Shown here in pieces: positions 1-7,014 of a stretch of DNA of 32,637 nt (its first letter is position 1; every line of letters begins with the position of its first letter). A model generated the notes under the pieces. It was not told the DNA's origin, ran no database searches, and saw only the letters and a program-made list of their open reading frames with translations. Position numbers and translations under genes: made by a program. The stretch comes from Barthelona sp. PAP020 (lineage: Eukaryota; Metamonada: BaSk clade): positions 1 through 32,637 of the forward strand of contig JARQWU010000101.1 in NCBI GenBank assembly GCA_040182905.1, given 5' to 3'.

Positions 1-1048
1 CGGCTACCAATTGTCTTATGACTTGAGTATCAATATTCAAAGCCATAAGATTCGACAATACATAGCCACCATCCCTTGACAATCGAATGAGTTCCGCCTC
101 ATGTGAGGCGTCATAGTCAACGACAATTGAATAGATTTTGATGACATTCCCTGCACATCTTCCACACGCTATTTGTCTCTTATCAGGGGATATAGCAAAG
201 GAAAAATGGGAAGCATCACAACCACAATGCACCTTTTGAATTTGCTGATAGGTTTCAACATTAAATGAGGTAATATAGCCATCACCAGACATAATAAGCA
301 GGATATAGGGGGATAAGAAATGAAGACAAAATACTTGACCACCCATATCAAATGTATGAACGAGTGATTCGTCGTTCATGTCCCAGAGTTTGACTTTGGT
401 TGAATGATCACCTGCAGCAATCATTCTTTCAGTTGGGTGGAAATCAATAGCTCTAATTCCCCAACCTTGACTGAATGTACGAACAACAGACAAATCATCT
501 GGGTCAACCAACTTGGCAATACCATCACCACCTCCAGTCAAAAGATATTTACCATCCATTGATAGTTTCACTCTCCAAATAGGATTATTCGAAATTCTCT
601 TTTCCAAGACAATCATCTCATCATTTGTGTTACTTTTCGTAAGAGTTCCATTGCGATCACCATAATATACATAATTTGAACAAGAAGAAAAACAAATTCC
701 ATGAATATAAGTTCCAACATTCAATCTACACAAGATGGAGAAATCTGGAAGGCTGTATACAATGATAGACTTATCCTCGGAACATGTTGCCAACTTCTGC
801 CCATTTGGTGAAATGGCAATGTCACAAACCTTCGCTGTATGTTCTTTCAATGTACGATTCAATATTCCAGTTGCTACATCAATAACATGAACAGCTGCAT
901 AACTACCAACAACCAATTGTTTACCATTTGGCAAGTATTTACCGTCAAATAAATAATTAGAAATCACATTCGCAATTTCAACTTCACTATTTTCATCAAT
1001 ATTTTGAGGAAACAAACCACGTATATCACCATTTAATTCAACAGCCAT
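1..1048 (-). CDS. WD40-repeat protein, C-terminus off the window edge
   Basis: The reading frame is open from an ATG at 1048 to the left edge, giving about 349 residues with no stop. It has WD40-type blades: HTAKVCDIAISPNGQKLATC around residues 69-88, a DGKYLLTGGGDG block, and GWGIRAIDFHPTERMIAAGD followed by VKLWDM. Most blades lack a crisp WD ending, as is common in diverged beta-propellers. Such proteins are scaffolds for protein complexes. Nothing here identifies the partner, and no enzymatic domain is visible. The start is the first ATG after an A/T-rich leader, and the protein begins MAVELNGDIRGLF. The true length is unknown because the 3' end lies outside the window. Confidence 0.85.
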   Translation of the reverse strand, partial: MAVELNGDIRGLFPQNIDENSEVEIANVISNYLFDGKYLPNGKQLVVGSYAAVHVIDVATGILNRTLKEHTAKVCDIAISPNGQKLATCSEDKSIIVYSLPDFSILCRLNVGTYIHGICFSSCSNYVYYGDRNGTLTKSNTNDEMIVLEKRISNNPIWRVKLSMDGKYLLTGGGDGIAKLVDPDDLSVVRTFSQGWGIRAIDFHPTERMIAAGDHSTKVKLWDMNDESLVHTFDMGGQVFCLHFLSPYILLIMSGDGYITSFNVETYQQIQKVHCGCDASHFSFAISPDKRQIACGRCAGNVIKIYSIVVDYDASHEAELIRLSRDGGYVLSNLMALNIDTQVIRQLVA

Positions 1049-1384
1049 AATAAACTAACAAAAAAAAAAGGAATTAATGGAAATAAAATAGAAATATGCG
1101 ATTGACTGGAAATTTTCAAAATATTTCCAAAATTCAAATTGCAAATATTCACCTCATCTCAATGAACGATGTTGACAAATATTCGTTGCGTGTGGTTGTT
1201 TTGTTTTTAGATTTGGTTGAACTCCTCTTTCTTTGATATTTAATAAACTATACAACCTATTTTGGTGATTAAGGGATTATGGTGTTAAATTAAGGCCATT
1301 TTATCTGTTTATTGTGTGGAATTGATGTTTGTAACATAACACATTTAAATAGACTTCGATAATTTTTTTTTATTTTTCTTCTTA

Positions 1385-1780
1385 TACGAACCCCTTCCGA
1401 ACTTACCCAAATCAGAGACTGGGAATCTCAATTGACTAATAAATAATAAATCTTAATCTTTATTATTTTCGGGGGGTCCAGCGTTCCTGAAAGGAACCTC
1501 TCTTTTTTGAGACCTACTCTTTCATAGGCTTTCGTAGGAGAGCTATGCTCTATGCGGGGTGTGAAATATTGCATTACTAATTGCACAAAAGATCTTAACG
1601 CCCTGATCTCTTTAAAATTTATCCTAATTGTGCAAGGTTTCGTGCATTCACTGTGGCAGGTCAAAAATTTGGGGGTAGGTTAAGGAAAAGTTCCGTACCT
1701 CGAGGGAAAAAGGAAGATTCGGAAAATTTCGATTCGCAAGAATAATGGGCTTGTGAATAGCCCTCATTTTTTTTTTTGAA
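1385..1780 (+). ncRNA. candidate structured non-coding RNA, identity unknown
   Basis: This block is clearly richer in G and C than the spacers around it and holds many self-complementary stretches. They are GAGA/TCTC at 1415-1429, a perfect 10-bp stem at 1441-1450 with 1459-1468, GTTCC/GGAAC at 1483-1497, CCTAC/GTAGG at 1513-1538, AGAGC/GCTCT at 1539-1551, TTGCACAA at 1581-1588 with TTGTGCAA at 1628-1635 enclosing AGATC/GATCT, and GGGCT/AGCCC at 1747-1763. The last hairpin is followed by a T run, which on the plus strand resembles an RNA polymerase III stop. A T6 run at 1503-1508 could also stop Pol III, so there may be two transcripts, or one from another polymerase. I could not match it to SRP, RNase P or MRP, U snRNAs, 5S or tRNA. 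Boundaries are approximate and strand is inferred. Confidence 0.45.
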
Positions 1781-1811
1781 AAAATAAAACTACAAAACCT
1801 TTACAAATGTT

Positions 1812-2834
1812 TTAAAAAACCTTGGTACCATTTTCCAAGTCTTTTCCTAAAAAATAAATGTCTTTCAAGAAAAGAATTTCTTTTTCAACCATATTCAAGT
1901 TATTTAAAATGTCGACATCTTCTGTACCTAAAATCAAACTTTTTTGAAATGTTTGGGCTTCTTGATTCATATCCTTCCTATTCAACAAATCAATGTATTG
2001 ACGTTTCATGGAAGCTCTGTCCAATAAATTTTTAACAGCAAAGGAGACTTTTCCTTGATTTGATACTTGATTTGTGTTTTGTATCAGCAAACTGACACTA
2101 TCTTGCTCAGCTTGAAGATTTTGAATTCTCAAATTCTCAAGTTGTGACATAAGTATGGATACTTTCGAATTATTTTGCAAAGTCATCTGTTCAATATATT
2201 GTGAAGTTTCCCTAGTAGCCTTTCTTAACTTATCAATTTTTGCTTGTAAGTCTTGTTGTTGTTCTAACAAATCAATTTGAATCATACTAAGAGTTTCATA
2301 ACGTTTAAAAACATCAGAAACATCCTGAAACTCCATATCTCTCGAAACGTTCATAGTTGAAGAAGAATCATGTGTCGTTTCGTCTTGAGAAGCCAATAAC
2401 TCAATAAATTGAGTGTAATTTACATATTTTTTCTTTCTTTCTTTCAATAATTCAATTTCTTTAATAACGTTTTCCAATTCTATCTTGACTTCATTGATTT
2501 GTTCAATTGCTTGTTTGTTCAAATCTTTTTCTTTTTCTTTCTTTTTAATAGCTCTTGTAATCTTACGTTTTGAATCTTGAATTGATATTTCATCCAAACG
2601 ATTGTTGCGTTCTAATTCAGATTTATCATCAATCAATTTTTCTTCTTCTTCATCTAATAATTTTGTATATCGTCTATATTCTTGTCTCTTTGAATCAAGC
2701 GCTGTTTGGGCTTGTTTTTCTAATTGTTTTAACAATAATATTCTACTTTCAGCTGAATATCCTTTTGTTTCTGTTAATTTAAATATATCATTTGGATCTT
2801 GTGCCTCTTCGACAGGTTGTAAATACTCATTCAT
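1812..2834 (-). CDS. CCDC42/CFAP73-like coiled-coil protein (DUF4200), axonemal
   Basis: A 340-residue protein, almost entirely coiled coil from about residue 30 to 250 and rich in K, E, Q and L. The heptad-rich first half, the SDVFKRYETLSMIQIDLLEQ segment near the middle (compare the F-x-x-RYxTL signature) and the second helix match the DUF4200 layout of CCDC42, CCDC38 and CFAP73 (MIA2) proteins, and the length fits. In that family CFAP73 belongs to the modifier-of-inner-arms complex on axonemal doublets, and CCDC42 acts in sperm flagella. If correct, the organism builds a motile cilium or flagellum. The start ATG at 2834 is the first in frame. The downstream gene (ANP32-like, 3038-3670) is on the same strand but about 200 bp away, so no operon is implied. 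The family call is from motif memory. Confidence 0.7.
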   Translation of the reverse strand: MNEYLQPVEEAQDPNDIFKLTETKGYSAESRILLLKQLEKQAQTALDSKRQEYRRYTKLLDEEEEKLIDDKSELERNNRLDEISIQDSKRKITRAIKKKEKEKDLNKQAIEQINEVKIELENVIKEIELLKERKKKYVNYTQFIELLASQDETTHDSSSTMNVSRDMEFQDVSDVFKRYETLSMIQIDLLEQQQDLQAKIDKLRKATRETSQYIEQMTLQNNSKVSILMSQLENLRIQNLQAEQDSVSLLIQNTNQVSNQGKVSFAVKNLLDRASMKRQYIDLLNRKDMNQEAQTFQKSLILGTEDVDILNNLNMVEKEILFLKDIYFLGKDLENGTKVF

Positions 2835-3037
2835 TGTTCAATGAATAATAAATAGAAATTTAAAAATTTCGTTTTTTTTAATTTCATATTGTAACTTTTA
2901 AGAAAGAGAATAATAAACATTGAATGTTTTTATACTTTATCAAAATGCAACAAGAATATAGATTTGAATGATTAAAAATCAAGAAATGTTTTCCCATTTA
3001 TATTTAAACAATTTCATAGACGATTCAACAGTTTCAT

Positions 3038-3670
3038 CTATTCTATTGGTTCCTTTTTAAAAGGTTCTTCTTCTTTTTTTTCATCATCATCATCATTGTT
3101 CAAAAAGTCAGCCAATTCATCAATTTGTTCATTTTTAGCCAATTCTTGTTCATGTATTACATCTTCTTCAGCTTGTTTGTCATCTAATTCATTCTCTGAA
3201 TCAGCAAAGATGTCCATAACTAATCCTTCTCTGTTTTCACAACAACAGACTTTTATTTGGGGTAAATAATCAAAAACTTCTTGAATTCTTGATGTCCAAA
3301 TGTCATCTGAAAGATCTAAAAGATGTAAATTTGGAAAATCTTTCAGTATTTCCAACTGTTCTAAAGTATTAATCTTTTTATTCCCAGCTAAGTATAAATA
3401 TTCAATATTAGGACAAGATTTCAATCCAGTTATGTCTCTAATTCTATTATCTGCCAAAGATAAATTTACCAAATGTTTGAGAGAAGGAAACCCATCTAAA
3501 TTACGTAATTTACACAAATTTGCAGAAAGAACTTTAACGTTGGGGAAAACGTTGGGAAAATCGGTAAAGTCTTTTGCTTTAAAACCATCCAAATATAATT
3601 CGTTAATTTGATCAAGTGGAATATTATCTTCTTTTGATTCTTGAATAATTCGTTCAATTTCTTCTTGCAT
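3038..3670 (-). CDS. ANP32-like leucine-rich acidic protein
   Basis: A 210-residue protein with four to five leucine-rich repeats in its first two thirds (NELYLDGFKAKDF, VKVLSANLCKLRNL, LVNLSLADNRIRDI, IEYLYLAGNKKI, LHLLDLSDD), followed by a strongly acidic tail from about residue 160 that contains a DDDDE run. This order and size match the ANP32 (LANP/pp32) family of nuclear acidic phosphoproteins, which chaperone histones, inhibit PP2A and affect mRNA handling. The N-terminal helix (EEIERIIQES) before the first repeat is also typical. The very C-terminus (EPFKKEPIE) is more basic. An alternative is another short LRR protein such as a U2A'-like or axonemal LRR protein, but the acidic tail favours ANP32. 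Confidence 0.75.
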   Translation of the reverse strand: MQEEIERIIQESKEDNIPLDQINELYLDGFKAKDFTDFPNVFPNVKVLSANLCKLRNLDGFPSLKHLVNLSLADNRIRDITGLKSCPNIEYLYLAGNKKINTLEQLEILKDFPNLHLLDLSDDIWTSRIQEVFDYLPQIKVCCCENREGLVMDIFADSENELDDKQAEEDVIHEQELAKNEQIDELADFLNNDDDDEKKEEEPFKKEPIE

Positions 3671-3741
3671 TATTAGGAAAGAAAAAAAAAAAAAAAAGGT
3701 TCTTTTTTATTTGTGATAGAATACAATTTCACAACAAATCA

Positions 3742-4494
3742 TTAGTTGCGGCCACCAATAAGTGCTAAAATATAGATGAATAGATAGATAATATCGATGT
3801 ATAATTCTGCGCAAACTAAAGCCCAATCGTCAGGATCTTCATTTTCTTCTACAAGTCTGTTGGTGTCAAAAATAATAAATAATGAGAAAAAAACGCAATA
3901 TAGGAAACAATAAAGTGAATAAAGGGCACTAAATCCAGAAGACCCTCCAACACTATAATAGCAAATCCATGTTATTGGGTAAGAAAAAATAAGTGAGAAA
4001 GACAAAATAATAATTATTGAAGCAACGATTTCCATTTTAAAACGTCTTTGCCAAGTTAAAATAGTCATAATAATGAAAATTGCCAAAGTTAAAGCAGCAG
4101 CTGAAAGAACAACAGGTGCTTCATAAGCACAACACATAAGTCCGACTACATAACTTATTGCAAGTGTAAAAGCTAATAAAGTCAAAAGATTATATGGATA
4201 AAGACTTTTCACAAACGCTAAAACAATAAGGGAAACAATTACTACAACAACTGACGTGATTAAAGCGGGAACAGAAATTAAAGATGATGTTGCAGGAATA
4301 TTATACATAAAAGTACATACAATTACAGTAATCAACAATTGAACACAAAGAACACCATAAACTCTTCTTACGAATCCCATATATATCAAATCATCAACAC
4401 TGACAGTATTATCATCAATGACAGGTTCATTTTCATAATTTTCATAACTTTCCTGATAATATTCCTGTTTCTGACTATTTTGATTGATTTCCAT
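3742..4494 (-). CDS. Lifeguard/TMBIM (Bax inhibitor-1 superfamily) membrane protein
   Basis: A 250-residue protein with a short polar N-terminus and seven hydrophobic segments from about residue 45 to the end. The opening signature FVRRVYGVLCVQLLITVIVC before the first membrane span and the C-terminal DTNRLVEE ... YIDIIYLFIYILALIGG block match the Lifeguard/GRINA (LFG) branch of the BI-1 superfamily. Aspartates in the last spans (D of DTNR and of YIDII) correspond to the pH-sensing di-aspartyl pair described in bacterial and animal homologues. Family members reside in the ER or Golgi and regulate calcium leak and cell-death sensitivity. The length is normal and the start is the only ATG before the conserved region. 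Confidence 0.9.
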   Translation of the reverse strand: MEINQNSQKQEYYQESYENYENEPVIDDNTVSVDDLIYMGFVRRVYGVLCVQLLITVIVCTFMYNIPATSSLISVPALITSVVVVIVSLIVLAFVKSLYPYNLLTLLAFTLAISYVVGLMCCAYEAPVVLSAAALTLAIFIIMTILTWQRRFKMEIVASIIIILSFSLIFSYPITWICYYSVGGSSGFSALYSLYCFLYCVFFSLFIIFDTNRLVEENEDPDDWALVCAELYIDIIYLFIYILALIGGRN

Positions 4495-4793
4495 TGGAAT
4501 TAAACTTTCAATGATGAAAAAAAAATTGTTGGTAATGGGTTCCCAGATTAGAATTTTATAAAATTAATCTTTTTGGAGATTTTTCAAAATATCTTAATTT
4601 GTCAGATTTTACAATATTTTAAAGATTGAAACAAATAGAATTGCTATTTTACACATAAAAACAATATTCAACGATTAATTCCAGAAATAAATTGGTTGAA
4701 AAAAAATAATTGCTCTAAAAAACAAAAAAAGCTTTCTTTACACAGTTCATGATTTATAACTCATAAATGAATTTAGAGAGTTGAACTATTGAA

Positions 4794-6788
4794 CTATTGA
4801 GATTCAATCTCTGGTTCATTCTGTTCCTGTTGTTGCTGTTGTTGGGGTTGATCTTGTTCTTCTTGTTGTTGTTCTTCTTGTTGTTGTTGATCTTGTTGAG
4901 GTTGATCTTGTTGAGATTGTTGTTGTTCAGGTTGCACTTGACGATCCCTTTCTTCAAGTTCTTCTTTCTTCTTATTTTCTCTTCTTTTTTCTTCTTGTTT
5001 GCGGATTTTTCCATGTTTGATTTGTTCAGCAACTATATTGGCTAAATCACGAATAACAGCAGTCTTTGAAGGATAACCAGCAAAAGAACTTGTTAAATCT
5101 TCAATTTTAAGTTTATTGTGAATTGCAAAGCATAAAGGTTGAATAATTTCTTCCGCATTTCTATCAACAACTGTTGCACCATATATTTTTCCATCTTTAT
5201 CAACAACAAGTGTCACATATCCCAAACGATCATCATCAATTTGAGATTTCATAGTTCTATCCAAGGGTAATGTAAACGTCTTCATGTGCTTGTCTTTGTA
5301 TTTCTTTTCAGTTTGTAAAAAGGTTAAAGATTCGCCGAATTGAGCAATTTGAGGTTGACTGTACACTAACAATGGAGATAACCTAGAAGCATGCTGTGTT
5401 TTATTTATTGAATTGCTGACAGCCAATCTAGCCTGATTAATTGATTGTTCTTGCCAAGCAACGTCATAAGAATCAGTAGCGACTGAACCGATTGCAAAAA
5501 TTTTTGGATTATGAGTTTGTAAACATTTGTTAACCTTGATCAAACCGTTATCACGACAGGTAATCTTAGCATTATGACAGTCCAATGCTTCAGTATTTGG
5601 CATGCCTCCACATGCAACTAAAATTTGATCCACCTTAATTTGACCAGTTTTCATGTAAACAGATCTTAATTTTCCACGTTTTTCGACAGAAATGACGTTG
5701 GTTTTTTCATTGAGAGAAATATGGTCTTTCATCAATGCTTGACGTACCACTTCAACAGCACAATCATCAAAATTTGGTAAAATAGTTCCTGAAGTAATTA
5801 AATGAACATGAGTTCCCAAAGAAGATAGTGATTGAGCCAATTCAACCGCTTTTGGACTGGATCCGATAATAGCAAGAGTTGAAGGTAATTTTTCAAGTGT
5901 AAAGATATCTCCAGGGGTCAAAAATCCAATTTCTTTTAAATTTGTAATATCAGGAACTGTTTGAGTAACACCAGTTGCAACGATGGCACGATGAAATTTA
6001 ATTTCATGGTCACCAACCTTCACAATATCTTCAGCCATGAATTTTGCATTACCAACAAAAATATCCACTCCATTTTCACGCAATTTTTGATAGTTAAACT
6101 TGAGATATTGCAGATAATGTTGTTGCTCTAACTTATCTTGGAAAGACTCCCAGTTGAATTTGGGACGTGTGATGAATCCTTTTTTGTATAATTTCATTGC
6201 TTCTTTGAATTTCTCAGCAGCAGCACTGAGTGAAATGATGCCAATTTCAGAATTTGCAAGAAGCATACTGTCACCAACATTTCTTTCAATCAAAGCAACG
6301 GATGATCCATAGTTGCGAGCTTCCAAAGCAGCAGTGATACCAGCTTGTCCTCCACCAATAACAATGGTTGAATATTCTTCACAAGGTAATACTTTATGAC
6401 CAATGAATGACCCTTCAACAGAACATAACTCTCTTAAAGCTTCATTATCAAGAGGATCAACAATTTTCATATCTCTTAAGCGTTGTTTACGACGCATTTC
6501 ATTTTCAATTTCGGCAGGAAGAGGTTTTTTCATTAAACGAGAAAATTCAGGTTTCCAATCATCAGTAGGAAGAGGAGGAGGAGTAGGAACACGAATAAAT
6601 ATTTTGTCATCAGTCAAAGCATTCTTTGTTACCAAATCAGCAGTTGCTTTCAATTGAGGATCAACAATATTTCCAATACCAGATGCAATATTTTTCTCAA
6701 CATCCATCGTTTGTTCATCTAAAGTTTTAGTTACTCTTTGAGTGGTAACTTGTTCTTTTTGAACAACATTTGTTTCTAATGAAGACAT
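4794..6788 (-). CDS. class I pyridine nucleotide-disulfide oxidoreductase-like flavoprotein, redox cysteines missing
   Basis: A 664-residue protein starting at the ATG at 6788; the frame opens further upstream only with TTG. An unusual N-terminal extension of about 135 residues precedes the FAD-binding motif TIVIGGGQAGITAALEA (near 141-157). A second Rossmann motif for NAD(P)H (LAIIGSSPKAVELAQSLSSL) lies near 305-325, followed by a dimerisation domain to about residue 600. The layout follows the mercuric reductase/dihydrolipoamide dehydrogenase family. Where the family has GGTCxxxGCxPSK, this protein has VGDSMLLANSEIGIIS, so both redox-active cysteines are gone. The usual AIGD of the second FAD motif reads AIGS, and the C-terminal active-site histidine segment reads AGYPSKT. 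The tail from about 605 is basic, then almost all Q and E with a few P and D. It may bind flavin without acting as a disulfide reductase. It is divergent from BMS1. Confidence 0.82.
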   Translation of the reverse strand: MSSLETNVVQKEQVTTQRVTKTLDEQTMDVEKNIASGIGNIVDPQLKATADLVTKNALTDDKIFIRVPTPPPLPTDDWKPEFSRLMKKPLPAEIENEMRRKQRLRDMKIVDPLDNEALRELCSVEGSFIGHKVLPCEEYSTIVIGGGQAGITAALEARNYGSSVALIERNVGDSMLLANSEIGIISLSAAAEKFKEAMKLYKKGFITRPKFNWESFQDKLEQQHYLQYLKFNYQKLRENGVDIFVGNAKFMAEDIVKVGDHEIKFHRAIVATGVTQTVPDITNLKEIGFLTPGDIFTLEKLPSTLAIIGSSPKAVELAQSLSSLGTHVHLITSGTILPNFDDCAVEVVRQALMKDHISLNEKTNVISVEKRGKLRSVYMKTGQIKVDQILVACGGMPNTEALDCHNAKITCRDNGLIKVNKCLQTHNPKIFAIGSVATDSYDVAWQEQSINQARLAVSNSINKTQHASRLSPLLVYSQPQIAQFGESLTFLQTEKKYKDKHMKTFTLPLDRTMKSQIDDDRLGYVTLVVDKDGKIYGATVVDRNAEEIIQPLCFAIHNKLKIEDLTSSFAGYPSKTAVIRDLANIVAEQIKHGKIRKQEEKRRENKKKEELEERDRQVQPEQQQSQQDQPQQDQQQQEEQQQEEQDQPQQQQQQEQNEPEIESQ

Positions 6789-7014
6789 TCTGGAACAAAT
6801 AAACAAAAAAATAATAATAAATATTGTTTAAAAGATATTACAGGTTATTTGACGTTACTGTACATCAAAAAAAAATCACATCACATCAAAATGATTTTTT
6901 CCAACATTGTGATTGTTTTAAATTATTCTTATACAACATTTAAGGAACCGAAACATTTTTAAATCACTGAATTTGGAATGTAAAAAAAAAAAATGTTACA
7001 AATTAAATAATTTT

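Noticed and set aside
1389-1429. Short similarity to 5S rRNA (ACCCCTTCCGAAC and GAGACTGGGAA)
   Set aside because: The spacing is far too short and the middle of 5S is missing.
1428-1664. A 78-codon minus-strand reading frame in the structured RNA block
   Set aside because: It has no ATG start and no recognisable protein features; the sequence is better explained by RNA structure.
1683-1708. GGAAAAGTTCCGTACCTCG, similar to the CR-I motif of RNase MRP RNA
   Set aside because: CR-I should lie near the 5' end and be followed by a CR-V element; only about 80 bases remain before the T run and no ACAGAA-type CR-V is present.
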